DNA of 64,000 nt from assembly GCA_016793465.1 (NCBI GenBank), contig JAEUJW010000058.1, positions 1 through 64,000 on the forward strand, in the 5' to 3' direction. Below, one piece after another: positions 45,816 through 54,642 of the stretch (the first letter of the stretch is position 1; each line of letters opens with the position of its first letter). Source of the DNA: Myxococcales bacterium. Lineage in GTDB: Bacteria > Myxococcota > Polyangia > Nannocystales > Nannocystaceae. A program made the position numbers and the translations under genes. The notes beneath the pieces are model-generated. The model did no database searches and had not been told where the DNA came from. It saw nothing but the letters and a program-made list of their open reading frames with translations.

Positions 45816-46160
45816 CCGCGGACAGTAGCAGGCGCCGCCGCGGCCGTCGACGCCGCTGCAGCGGCGCGGCGCCCGGGCCGCGGGCCGCCGACTCCGACGC
45901 GGACCTCGAGCACGCGGACGACCGCTCGCCGCGAAAACCCGCTTGCGCCCGCGCCGTCACCCGGCGATAAAAAGACCGGCAGTTCGGGATCGCCCCGGCG
46001 ATCGCGGTCGTTCGCCCGCGCAGCGGCGCCGCCGACACGTCACCCGCGTCCGCGCCCGCGTCGACGCGGCCGCGTCGACCGCCGTGAGATCGTCACCCGC
46101 GTCCCCTGCGATCGCCGGCGGCGCCGACTCCAGCAGCGCCCGCGCCGCCCGGCGTGGACG
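45816..46160. other. 345-base region between co-oriented genes
   Basis: Between the leftward coiled-coil protein gene and the leftward lipoprotein gene. I see no gene. The segment 45960-45980 (GATAAAAAGACC) is the only A/T-rich patch and may belong to the lipoprotein promoter. The rest is GC-rich with short self-complementary GCGGCGCC-type words. Confidence 0.35.
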
Positions 46161-46886
46161 TCACGCCGGGTTCCCGCCCTCGCGGATCATGCGCAGGAAC
46201 GCCTTGATCCCCGCGATCAGCTCGCGGTTGTCGGTCAGGCGGTCGAGGCTCTCCTCGAACTTGCGGGTCAGCGCCGCGATCTTGCCCTCGAGGTCGACGC
46301 GCTGCCGCTCGCTGGCCTGCGCCAGCGCCTCGTGCTGCTTCTGCATCTCTTTGATTAATTCGTCGATGCGCTCGACGTCGGCGGCGCTGCGCTCGACCTG
46401 CCCGCGCAGCTTCATCACGTCGTCGCGCGGGTAGCGGGTGTCCTCGGCCAGCGCCGACAGCCGGCGCCGCACCTGGGCGACCGCCGCGGTGGCCGGGCGC
46501 ACCAGGCAGCTGAGCAGGTAGAAGCCCGCGAACGGGTAGCCGAGCGACTGGTCGGCGAACACCGCCACCGCCAGCGCGACCGCGGCCGACAGCACGTGCG
46601 TGCCGAGGCTGGTGAGCAGGGTCCAGCGCTTGACCCGCTCGGCGAACGCGAACTGCTCGTCGGTCACCTTGATCCCGGCGTCCTTCGAGCGCTTCATCTC
46701 GGCCAGCACCTCGCGGGCCTGGAAGTGCAGGTTCCACGGCAGCGTGACCAGCACGATCAGCCAGATCAGCGCCGCCCCGCCGGCGCCCCACATGATCAGC
46801 GTCTGCGCCGGCACGTCCGACCACATCGCCACCAGGAGCGCCGCGAGATACCCGAGGATGAGCACCACCAGCCCGAAGCTCTTCAT
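46161..46886 (-). CDS. Membrane protein with C-terminal coiled coil
   Basis: A 241-residue protein with two N-terminal membrane helices (about residues 4-24 and 31-52), a charged loop, two more (about 90-112 and 117-133), and a long coiled coil (about 145-230; ERIDELIKEMQKQHEALAQ). ATG 46884-46886 was chosen because it directly precedes the first helix (KSFGLVVLILGYLAALLV). It is divergent from the RNA-repair polyprotein gene with 155 bases between. No family recognised. Confidence 0.65.
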   Translation of the reverse strand: MKSFGLVVLILGYLAALLVAMWSDVPAQTLIMWGAGGAALIWLIVLVTLPWNLHFQAREVLAEMKRSKDAGIKVTDEQFAFAERVKRWTLLTSLGTHVLSAAVALAVAVFADQSLGYPFAGFYLLSCLVRPATAAVAQVRRRLSALAEDTRYPRDDVMKLRGQVERSAADVERIDELIKEMQKQHEALAQASERQRVDLEGKIAALTRKFEESLDRLTDNRELIAGIKAFLRMIREGGNPA

Positions 46887-47041
46887 CCCGCGAGCATACC
46901 GGCCTTCGCACGCGCCCACACCAAGGGCGCCTCCGCGCGGCGACACGCGAATTATTAAAGAGCGTGGATATTCGCGGGCGACCTGAAATAGTCTCGCGGC
47001 CCGGGCGTCGATGGCCGCCCCCCGCATGACCCGAGGCCGCC

Positions 47042-50000
47042 ATGCCCAAGCACAAGCCCTCCAAGCCCTCGGGACCCGCGGGCCAGCGTAAGCCCGAGCG
47101 CGGCCTGCGGCCGGTGCAGGACATCGTCGGCCGCATCCGCCACGACCCCATCTTCGACCCCGCGCGCTTCACCGTCGGCTACGAGGAGCGCTTCGCCGGG
47201 CTGCGCGACGCGCCGCTCAAAGAATTCCTCGGCGAGGGCGAGATCCCGTGGCACCGCCTGTGGAACATCAAGGCCGGCGACCTCGTGGTGTGGGACCGCA
47301 AGGCGCGTATCGACCTGGTCTTCGGGTCAGGTGACAGCCCGGCCCCCGACCTCGCGGCGATCGCCCGCGCGTGCGCGCCGATCGTCGCCGCGCCGCCGCC
47401 GGCCCCGAAGCGCCGCGCCGGCGCCGAGCGCCCCGAGTTCGTGGCCCGGCCCTGCTACCGCTACGACCCCGGCAGCCGCTCGTGGCTGCCGCTGCCCGCC
47501 GGCGGCCTCGCCGACGTCCACGTCGACGCCCTGCAGGTCGTCACCTACAACGTGCTGTTCGACCTCTACATGCCCGAGCAGATCTACAGCGACCGCCGCG
47601 CGGCCGCCTGCCGGGCCCTGCTCGCCGCCCAGGACGCCGACATCGTCGCGTTGCAAGAGGTCACCCCGTGGTTCTGGGCCGCGCTGCTCGCCGAGCCGTG
47701 GGTGCGCGAGCGCTACTGCGTGTCCGACGACCCGCTCGCCGCCGGCCTGATGCCCTACGGCCAGGCCCTGCTGTCGCGCTGGCCGCTCGCGCTCGAGGTC
47801 CACAGCTTCTCGGCCCAGAAGCGCCTGGTGCTCGGGCGCCTGCGCCTCAACGGCCGCGAGACCGCGGTCGCCGCGGTCCACCTGACCAGCAATTATAAAA
47901 TGGACGCCGACGACCGCCGCGCCGAGCAGCTCGGCGTGCTGGTCGAGCGCCTTGGCCGCGGCGACGTCGTCGACGCGATCGCCCTCGGCGACCTCAACTT
48001 CGGCGACGGCGACGAGAACCCGCAGCTGGCCGCCGCCGGCCTGGTCGACGTGTGGCAGGCGGTGCACCCGCACCACCCCGGTTTCACCTTCGACCCGGTG
48101 GCCAACCCGCTGGCGGCGATCATGAGCAAGACCGGACGGGCCGCCCGCCTCGACCGCGTGCTCGTGCGCTCGCCGGGCGCCCGCGTCGCCCCGGTCGACG
48201 TCGCCTTCATCGGCGAGCGCCCGTTCGCCGGCGAGCAGTACGTGTCGGACCACTTCGGCCTCTCGGGCCTGCTGCAGGTCGAGCCCGCGGCCCAGCCGCC
48301 GCAGGTGGTCGCGTCCGCGGGCGTGCACACCAGCGCGCTGGTGGTGCTGCCGCCGGAGTCGCGGTGCGGCGAGCTGCAGGCCGTGCGCGCCGTGCACGAC
48401 CCGTCGTACGCGCGCTGGATGCCGCACATCAACCTGGTCTACGGCTTCGTGCCCGAGGCCGACTTCGCCGCCGCCGAGGCGGCGATCGCCGCGGCGCTCC
48501 GCGACCTCCCGCGGATCTCCGTGCGCCTCGACGGCGTGCGCCGCTTCGACCACAAGGGCAGCACGACCGTGTGGCTGGCGCCCGCGCCCGCCGACGCCCT
48601 GCGCGCGCTGCAGGCCCGCCTGGCCGCCTGCTTCCCCGGCTGCGACGAGCAGGACAGCCGCGGCCCCGACGGCTTCACGCCGCACCTGACGATCGCCAGG
48701 CTGACCGGACCCGCCGGCGAGCGCGACGCGCTGGTCGCTCGCTGGGCCGCGACTATCAAACCGATCGAGTTCACGGTCGACGCGGTGCATTTGATTTCGC
48801 GCCGCGGCGGCGAGCCGTTCGCGGTCCGCCACTCGGTCCCGCTCGCCGACCCTGGCGCTCACAAGCCGGCGTCCGTCGCCAGGCCGGCGCCCACCAGGCC
48901 GGCGCCCCGCGACGTCGAGCCCGGGCCCGCGAAGGCGAAGCCGTCGGCGGCGCCGCCGGTGCCCTCGCCGACCGCCGCCCGGCCCGACCTCGCGGCCGTC
49001 GCTCGCCGCGCCCTCGCCCCGCTGCCGCCGTGGAGCGAGCTGCCGTCGCCGCGCCACGCCGCGGTCGCCGAGGCCTTCGCCCGCGCCTGCGCCGGCGCGC
49101 TCGCCACCGACGATCCGTGCCTGCACATCGTCGGCTCGGCGCGACTCGGCGTCGCCGCCGAGGACGCCGACCTCGACCTCATCTGCGCCAGCCCGGGCGC
49201 CCACGACCGCGACGAGCTGTTCGCCGGCGTGTCCGCCCGCCTGGCCGCCGAGGGCCCGCTGATCGCCCGCGTGGTCGGCGCGGCCACACCTGTCCTTCGC
49301 TGCAGGTTCATGGGCCTGGCGATCGACCTCCAGGCCACCACCGTCGCCAGCGCCGAGCTCGCGGGCCTCGACGCCGCCGGGCTCGCCGCGCTCGACGAGC
49401 CGAGCCGGCGCGCCGCCCTCGGCGTGGTCGACAGCGACGCGCTGGCCCGCAAGGTCCGCGAGCACCTCGACATCGAGGTGTTCCGCGGCCTCCTGCGCCG
49501 CGTGCGGACCTGGGCCCGCGCGCGCCAGCTCGACCACGGCTCGTGGGGCACGCTCGGCGGCTTCACCTGGGCGTTGCTGGCCGCCTGGGCCGCCTGCGAC
49601 GGCGTCGACGCCGGGGTCGCCGCGACCGCGGAGGACCTGCTCGAGCACTTCTTCGCGGTCTACGCCGCCTGGCCCGCGGGGCGTCCGGTGTCGTTCGGCC
49701 CGCCGCCGCCGCCGAGCGGTCGGCGGGTGGTCTGGCCGGTCTACACGCTGACGCCGCCGCCGTTCAACTCGGCCCGCGGCCTCACGCGCTCGACCCTCAC
49801 GCTGCTGCAGGCCGAGTTCCACCGCGGGCAGATCCTCCTGCCCGGCGCGGGCGACCTCGGGTTCGCCGAGCTCATCGCCCCGGTCGACGCCTCGGCCTCG
49901 CCGCGGCGGGTCGTGCTCGAGGTCGCGGCCGACGACATCGACGCCGCGACCGAGGCGATCGGCTGGCTCGATGGCCAGGTGCTCGGGTGGATCCTCGCGC

Positions 50001-50203
50001 TCGAGCACGCCGGCGCCCGCGTGCGCCCGTACCCCCGCGGCTCGCGCGACCCCGACGGCCTGCACGCCGAGCACCACCTCGGCGTCGACGGCGGCTCCTC
50101 GGCCACCATCGTCGGCCTGTGCCGCGAGTTCGCCCACAACTTCCTGGCCTGGCAGACCCGCCCCGCGGGCGTGACCCTGAAGGCCCGCCTCGTGTCCGGC
50201 TGA
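47042..50203 (+). CDS. RNA-repair polyprotein: MJ1316/DUF504 - EEP nuclease - 2H phosphoesterase - poly(A)-polymerase-like transferase
   Basis: A 1053-residue four-part protein. Residues 22-97 match the MJ1316/DUF504 RNA cyclic-end recognition domain (FTVGYEERFAGL, IPWHRLW, VVWDRKARIDLVFGSG). Residues 160-415 are an endonuclease/exonuclease/phosphatase domain (TYNVLFDLY; Glu206 in ALQEV; GDLNFGD at 316-322; SDHFG at 402-406). Residues 425-605 are a 2H phosphoesterase with HIN (462-464) and HLT (548-550). A Pro/Ala linker leads to a nucleotidyltransferase (GSARLGVAAEDADLDLI, about 698-714) and a poly(A)-polymerase-like helical region. Together these could recognise, trim and re-extend damaged RNA ends. 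Comparable fusions were proposed in comparative RNA-repair studies. ATG 47042; promoter-like A/T patch at 46950-46975. Confidence 0.88.
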   Translation: MPKHKPSKPSGPAGQRKPERGLRPVQDIVGRIRHDPIFDPARFTVGYEERFAGLRDAPLKEFLGEGEIPWHRLWNIKAGDLVVWDRKARIDLVFGSGDSPAPDLAAIARACAPIVAAPPPAPKRRAGAERPEFVARPCYRYDPGSRSWLPLPAGGLADVHVDALQVVTYNVLFDLYMPEQIYSDRRAAACRALLAAQDADIVALQEVTPWFWAALLAEPWVRERYCVSDDPLAAGLMPYGQALLSRWPLALEVHSFSAQKRLVLGRLRLNGRETAVAAVHLTSNYKMDADDRRAEQLGVLVERLGRGDVVDAIALGDLNFGDGDENPQLAAAGLVDVWQAVHPHHPGFTFDPVANPLAAIMSKTGRAARLDRVLVRSPGARVAPVDVAFIGERPFAGEQYVSDHFGLSGLLQVEPAAQPPQVVASAGVHTSALVVLPPESRCGELQAVRAVHDPSYARWMPHINLVYGFVPEADFAAAEAAIAAALRDLPRISVRLDGVRRFDHKGSTTVWLAPAPADALRALQARLAACFPGCDEQDSRGPDGFTPHLTIARLTGPAGERDALVARWAATIKPIEFTVDAVHLISRRGGEPFAVRHSVPLADPGAHKPASVARPAPTRPAPRDVEPGPAKAKPSAAPPVPSPTAARPDLAAVARRALAPLPPWSELPSPRHAAVAEAFARACAGALATDDPCLHIVGSARLGVAAEDADLDLICASPGAHDRDELFAGVSARLAAEGPLIARVVGAATPVLRCRFMGLAIDLQATTVASAELAGLDAAGLAALDEPSRRAALGVVDSDALARKVREHLDIEVFRGLLRRVRTWARARQLDHGSWGTLGGFTWALLAAWAACDGVDAGVAATAEDLLEHFFAVYAAWPAGRPVSFGPPPPPSGRRVVWPVYTLTPPPFNSARGLTRSTLTLLQAEFHRGQILLPGAGDLGFAELIAPVDASASPRRVVLEVAADDIDAATEAIGWLDGQVLGWILALEHAGARVRPYPRGSRDPDGLHAEHHLGVDGGSSATIVGLCREFAHNFLAWQTRPAGVTLKARLVSG

Positions 50204-50225
50204 GCGCGCGGCGATCTTCGTCGGT

Positions 50226-50275
50226 CCGGCGCACGACGCCGGCGGGTCCGCGAACCCGCGGGTGTCGTGCGCCGG
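50226..50275 (+). terminator. Large two-part hairpin after the RNA-repair gene
   Basis: CCGGCGCACGAC (50226-50237) pairs perfectly with GTCGTGCGCCGG (50264-50275); inside, GCGGGT and ACCCGC form a second six-base stem with loop CCGCGA. It starts 22 bases after the stop at 50203. No T tract follows. A rho-independent terminator is the simplest reading. Confidence 0.6.
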
Positions 50276-50397
50276 CTCCTCGCGCTGCGGCACCAGCAGG
50301 AGTCGCGCCAGGGCCACCACGACCGCGGCGGCGGGCCCGAGCAGCAGCCTCCGCGGCGGCCGCCGCACGCGTCTCGCCGCGCCGCGTGCACGCGGCG

Positions 50398-51147
50398 ATG
50401 AACGGGGGTACCGTCCCGTGCGTGCGCGCATTCTCCTGGTTCGAGCTGAGGACCACGGCCCCGCGGGCGGCCTGCGGATTCTATAAGGAGGCCCTCGGCT
50501 TCGTGGTCGACGCGGTCGACGGGCAGGTCGCGCTGTACGCCGGCGGCGAGGCCTTCGGCGAGGTCTCCGAGCTGCCCGCGCAGGCGGCGGCCCGCGGCGC
50601 CCCGGCGCACTGGCTCGGACACGTCGGCGTCGACGACGTCGCGGCCGCGCTGCAGTGGTTCCTCGCGCGCGGGGCCTCGCAGCTCGGGCCGACGCGCGCG
50701 CGCGCCGACGGCTCGAGCGTCGCGGCCGTGCGCGACCCGTTCGGCGCCGTGCTCGCCCTGTCCTCGCGCACCCGTCCGCCGCCGGGCGCGGTCGTCTGGT
50801 GCGACCTTCACGTGCACGACGCCGGGTCCTCGGCGGCGTTCTACTGCGAGGCCTTCGCGTGGGCGCCGGGCCGCGCGCGCGCCCACGAGTCGCTGACGCT
50901 GCAGGAGTTCGCGTGGACGCCGGGCGGGCCCGCCGTCGGCGCCACCTCGAGCGCCGCGCGCAGGTCGGGGGTGCACACGCACTGGCTGTTCCACTTCCGG
51001 GTCGCCGACATCCACGCCGCCGCGGCCCGCGTGCGGGCTCACGGCGGCCGGTCCGTCGGCGACCCGGTGCGCGTGCGGGAGGACGCGTGGTCGGTCGTGT
51101 GCGAGGACCCGCAGGGCGCGGCCTTCGCGATGCGCGGGCCCGGCTGA
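50398..51147 (+). CDS. VOC (glyoxalase/bleomycin-resistance fold) protein, two modules
   Basis: The 249-residue product has two consecutive vicinal-oxygen-chelate modules: residues 8-120 (SWFELRTTAPRAACGFYKEAL to VRDPFGAVLAL) and 127-245 (VWCDLHVHDAGSSAAFYCEAF to VCEDPQGAAFAMR). Each ends with the DPxG motif. The family binds metals and covers lyases, dioxygenases and resistance proteins; without a clear set of ligands in all positions the reaction is open. ATG 50398 was chosen because upstream in-frame residues are non-coding in character. Confidence 0.82.
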   Translation: MNGGTVPCVRAFSWFELRTTAPRAACGFYKEALGFVVDAVDGQVALYAGGEAFGEVSELPAQAAARGAPAHWLGHVGVDDVAAALQWFLARGASQLGPTRARADGSSVAAVRDPFGAVLALSSRTRPPPGAVVWCDLHVHDAGSSAAFYCEAFAWAPGRARAHESLTLQEFAWTPGGPAVGATSSAARRSGVHTHWLFHFRVADIHAAAARVRAHGGRSVGDPVRVREDAWSVVCEDPQGAAFAMRGPG

Positions 51148-51244
51148 TCGGAGTGGCTCGCTCCACGCGCGTCGCGCACGGACGTGCCGCCGGCCGCGAA
51201 GTCGCGGGCGCACGCCGACCGGCGACGCCGCCGCGTACGCGCGA

Positions 51245-52405
51245 TCAGCCCGCCGGGCAGAACGTGATGTCGAGGCGGTCGGACGCGCACGAGCGGAACC
51301 CGCTCTCGCCGGCGTTCGACGGGTAATCGTCGTAGGGGAAGGCGTAGATCCCCGGGCAGGTCGCGTGCACCCACTGCGCGTAGGTGTTGAACGGCGGGCT
51401 CTGATAATACGCGGCGGTGTCGGTCGACTCGGGGTCGGCGAGCATGCCGCGGTTGAGCGCGGCGCACCACTTGTTGCCCTCGAGGTGGCACGCGGGCGAC
51501 GCCGGCATGCAGTTCGGCGGCTGGCTGTCGAAGTAGCCGGCGCACGCGTAGGCCTGCGGGGTCGCGTCGCCGAGCTGCTCGGCCACGCCGCAGGTCTCGG
51601 GGTGCATCGCGGCGCACTCGGCGATCGCGGCGTCGAGCGCGTGGCAGTACGGCAGGGCCTGGTTGCCGGGGTCGGCGCAGAACAGCCCGGCCGACAGGCA
51701 GCGCTCGCCGACCAGCAGCTCCGCCGGGCACCCGTCCAGGAGCTCGTCGCGCGGCACGTAGCAGCCGATCTTCGGGTCGAACTGATCGGTGGGCGCGCAC
51801 GCCGGGCCGACGGCGACCATCTCGGCGGGCAGGCTCACCCAGTCGACGTAGGTGATGTTGTAGTTCATGACCCCGCCGGTGACCGTCATCTCGACCTTGT
51901 CGTGGGCCTCGGGGTTCTGCGCGGGGTCGAGGTAGTAGGCGGTGACGCGCCCGGCGGGCCACTCCGCGGGCACCGCGTACTGCTGCCGCGCGCCGGGGGC
52001 GAGCACGGCGTTGTCGGGCTCGAGCACCACGTCGGCGTTGTTGGCCGCGTGGATCGTCAGCGGGAAGCCGCAGTTGTTGACGACGTTGAAGCAGGGGGCG
52101 ACGGCGCAGTCGGGCAGCGCCTCGCCGCCGGTGCTGTCGGTGGCGTCGCCGGTGGGCGCCGTCGTGGTCGACGTCTCGGGGCCGTCGCTCGTGCTCGTGA
52201 GCGTCGTGGGGCTCGTGGTGGTCGTCGCGGGCGCCGAGGTCTCGCCGCTGTCGCCCGTGCCCGGGCCCGCGCTCGTGGGCGTGTCGGTCGCGCCGCTCGT
52301 CGCCGGCTGGGTGGTCGTGCTCGCGGCGGTCGTGTCGTCGCCGGAAGAACCGCAGGCGGTGGCGAGCGCGCAGGCGAGGAGGAGAGGACGTCGCGAGGGG
52401 CGCAC
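51245..52405 (-). CDS. Thaumatin-like lipoprotein
   Basis: A 386-residue protein. A lipoprotein signal (LLLACALATAC) and a long Thr/Ser/Gly/Glu linker (to about residue 95) are followed by a Cys-rich domain. FNVVNNCGFPLTIHAAN, early in this domain, and the end GIYAFPYDDYPSN ... RSCASDRLDITFCP correspond to the start and end of thaumatin/osmotin-type proteins (typically ITNNC and a final Y-x-[IV]-TFCP). About 14 further Cys residues would form disulfides. Thaumatin-like proteins bind or cut beta-glucans, which would suit a predatory bacterium; catalytic residues were not verified. Confidence 0.72.
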   Translation of the reverse strand: MRPSRRPLLLACALATACGSSGDDTTAASTTTQPATSGATDTPTSAGPGTGDSGETSAPATTTTSPTTLTSTSDGPETSTTTAPTGDATDSTGGEALPDCAVAPCFNVVNNCGFPLTIHAANNADVVLEPDNAVLAPGARQQYAVPAEWPAGRVTAYYLDPAQNPEAHDKVEMTVTGGVMNYNITYVDWVSLPAEMVAVGPACAPTDQFDPKIGCYVPRDELLDGCPAELLVGERCLSAGLFCADPGNQALPYCHALDAAIAECAAMHPETCGVAEQLGDATPQAYACAGYFDSQPPNCMPASPACHLEGNKWCAALNRGMLADPESTDTAAYYQSPPFNTYAQWVHATCPGIYAFPYDDYPSNAGESGFRSCASDRLDITFCPAG

Positions 52406-52445
52406 GTCGCCAGCATACGTCAGGCGCGGGCCGCCGCGGCGGACA

Positions 52446-53675
52446 TCAGCGCAGCGGCACGGCGAGCACCGTCAGGGGGCGCAGTTTCGCCGCGGGCTTC
52501 GGCGCGCCGGCGTGCTCGTCGAACTCGTCGACGTGGCTGTTGGCGATCACCAGGTAGCGCTCGCCGAGCGCGCATCCGGTGGTCGGCGCCTCGAAGGAGG
52601 GGTGACCGGCGAGCAGCACCTCCTCGCCGGTGACCGCGAGGGCGGCCGCGTCGAGGCGCCAGCGGAGCACGCGCTGGCCGTACTGCACGGCGACGAGGGC
52701 GTCGCCGCGGCGCTGCAGGCCGTCGACCCCGGCGAGGGTGGGCGCCGGACCGCGGGCGACGCGGCGGCGCTCGCCGGTGGCGGGGTCGAGCGCGTGCAGG
52801 CCGCTCGCGTCGGCGATCAGCAGGGTCGCCCGCTCGTCGATCCACGCCAGGCCGTTGGGGTAGACGAACGTGCCCTCGGGCGCGACCGCGGCGAGCGTGC
52901 CGCCGCCGCCGGGCAGGCGCCAGACCTGGCCGCGCGTGCTGTCGGTGACGAACACGTCGCCGCCGCGGGCGACCGCGACGTCGTTCAACAGGTGCTCGCC
53001 GTCGAGGTCGGCGCGGGCCTTCGGGGCGCCGGTCTCGAGGTCGAAGGCGGCGACGCCCGAGCGCTCGCCGGCCGCGCTCGCGGCCTCGCCGCGCGGGTTG
53101 TGGGCGGCCCACAGCCAGCGGCGCGGCGCGTCGACGGTCATGCCGAGCACCGCGCCGAGATCTTCGCGGTTCGCCACGAGGTCGCGCGGCGTCGTGCCGT
53201 CGACCCGAACGATCTTCTCGTGGTTGATGCTGCCGACGAACGCGGCCCCGCTCGCCTCGTCGCAGGCGATGCCCTCGGGCACGAGGTCGGCCGGGCCCAC
53301 CGTGAACGCCGGCTCGGCGCTCCCGCTCGCCGGCGTCGCCTTCAGCCGCTCGGCCAGCGGCTTGAACCGCGGCAGCTCGGCGAGCCCCGGGAAGTCCACC
53401 GGACGAATGGGGAGCGGGAAGCCGGCGGCGACGATCGCCTCGAGCAGGCGCAGCGCCTCGTCGGTGTCGCCGCGGGCGACCGCGAGGTGGGCCGCGAGGT
53501 AGGCCGCGCCCTGGTCGCCCGGATCCACGGCCCGGTAGGCGCGCAGCTCGGCGATCCACGGTTCGTCCCGCTTCGCCGCGTCCTCGCCGGCCCCGGTCGT
53601 CGCGGGGGCGGTGGGCGCCGCGCGCGGCGAGCAGGCGGTGACGGCGAGCGCGAGCAGGAGGGGGCGGTTCGGCAT
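52446..53675 (-). CDS. SMP-30/gluconolactonase-like propeller lipoprotein
   Basis: A 409-residue protein with a short lipoprotein signal (LLLALAVTAC). A helical segment (about 35-115; DQGAAYLAAHLAVARGDTDEAL) resembles a TPR-like pair. The rest is a beta-propeller of the SMP-30/gluconolactonase/NHL type: DLVPEGIACDEASGAAFVG, LLNDVAVARGGDVFVTDS, YPNGLAWIDERATLLIAD and DEFDEHAG. The Asn and Asp residues that bind calcium in this family appear present in LLNDVAV and YPNGLAW, but a reaction cannot be assigned. ATG 53673-53675 leads straight into the signal. Confidence 0.78.
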   Translation of the reverse strand: MPNRPLLLALAVTACSPRAAPTAPATTGAGEDAAKRDEPWIAELRAYRAVDPGDQGAAYLAAHLAVARGDTDEALRLLEAIVAAGFPLPIRPVDFPGLAELPRFKPLAERLKATPASGSAEPAFTVGPADLVPEGIACDEASGAAFVGSINHEKIVRVDGTTPRDLVANREDLGAVLGMTVDAPRRWLWAAHNPRGEAASAAGERSGVAAFDLETGAPKARADLDGEHLLNDVAVARGGDVFVTDSTRGQVWRLPGGGGTLAAVAPEGTFVYPNGLAWIDERATLLIADASGLHALDPATGERRRVARGPAPTLAGVDGLQRRGDALVAVQYGQRVLRWRLDAAALAVTGEEVLLAGHPSFEAPTTGCALGERYLVIANSHVDEFDEHAGAPKPAAKLRPLTVLAVPLR

Positions 53676-54061
53676 GTCGTCGGCGCCGAGCGTAAGAAGA
53701 TCGGCGCGCGGCGGCAAGTGCGCGGCGCCGGCGTTGCAGCGAGCGGCACACCCGTTGCGGCCGACGGGCGACGAACGTGCGTCGTCGATGCACCTGCACG
53801 CGTCGTCCGCGAAACCTCGCGGTCGCGGTGTAACGCGTGCCGCGGCGCGGGGATGCGGAGGGCATGGCGCGTCTGCGCCGGAGCGAAACAATCATGTCCA
53901 ATGGCAGGGCGAGGAGCCTGTCGACGACAACCCGTGACGCGGGCCGCGGCGCCTCACCGACTCGCGCGTCGCGCCATACGCCGGTGAGCCGCGCGACCCG
54001 CCGATGCATCGACGCTCCGCGGACGAGCCTGTCCGTCGTGTCCACCGCGGCCGCGCCCGCT
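53676..54061. other. 386-base intergenic region
   Basis: Between the leftward propeller lipoprotein gene and the end of the leftward MerR gene. Open frames on both strands lack consistent codon bias, are Arg-rich and look like noise. An A/T-richer patch near 53885-53900 (AACAATCATGTCC) could be a promoter. No hairpin stands out. Confidence 0.35.
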
Positions 54062-54532
54062 TCAAGCGCGTACGCGCTTGCTCGGCTTGTGGTTGCACGC
54101 CTCGTCCTCGCAGGCCGGCTCGGGCGGCGGCTCGTGCTCGCCGAGCGCCTCGAGGATGCGGCACTCGCCGATCTTCCCGCCGCCGCGGCACAGCTCGGCG
54201 ATGCGGCCGAGCTCGCGGCGCAGCTCGGTCAGCCCGGCGATCTTGTGGTCGAGCTCGTGGATGTGCTCCTGCACCAGCCGGTCGACCCGCGCGCACGACC
54301 GCAGGCGATCGTTCGCCAGCGTCAGCAGCTCGCGCACCGCGTCGAGGCTGAGGCCCAGGTCGCGCGCGTGGCGGATGAACGTCAGGCGCTGCGCGTGCGC
54401 CGGCGTGTAGACGCGGTAGCCGTTGGCGGTCCGCTCCGGCGGCGGCAGCAGACCGATCTGCTCGTAGTAGCGGATCGTCTCGGCGCCCACGCCGGTGGCC
54501 TCGGCCAGCGCCCCGCGGGTCGTGCCCTTCAT
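54062..54532 (-). CDS. MerR-family metal-responsive regulator
   Basis: A 156-residue protein. The MerR helix-turn-helix occupies residues 5-50 (ALAEATGVGAETIRYYEQIGLLPPP, then NGYRVYT). A dimerisation helix follows and the C-terminal region has Cys ligands in AELCRGGGKIGECRIL and a tail EPACEDEACNHK, as in Zn/Cd/Pb sensors (ZntR, CadR, PbrR types). It is divergent from a Czc-like efflux operon whose promoter contains the expected MerR palindrome in a 19-base spacer. It should bind that promoter and activate it when metal is present. Confidence 0.9.
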   Translation of the reverse strand: MKGTTRGALAEATGVGAETIRYYEQIGLLPPPERTANGYRVYTPAHAQRLTFIRHARDLGLSLDAVRELLTLANDRLRSCARVDRLVQEHIHELDHKIAGLTELRRELGRIAELCRGGGKIGECRILEALGEHEPPPEPACEDEACNHKPSKRVRA

Positions 54533-54600
54533 GACCGCGACTGTGCCACAGCACTGCCCGCAGTTGTGCGTCTTCTCGCGTCTCCGGCGGGCTCCGCGGC

Positions 54601-54631
54601 TTGACCCTGTAGTGGCTACAGCCTCTAGCGT
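54601..54631 (+). promoter_or_regulatory. MerR-type promoter of the efflux operon
   Basis: TTGACC (-35, 54601-54606) and TAGCGT (-10, 54626-54631) are separated by 19 bases, the over-long spacing typical of MerR-activated promoters. Centred in the spacer is CTGTAG-TGG-CTACAG (54607-54621), a perfect dyad. The predicted start site is within a few bases of ATG 54643, so the first mRNA may be leaderless. Confidence 0.75.
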
Positions 54632-54642
54632 TGCCTCCACGC

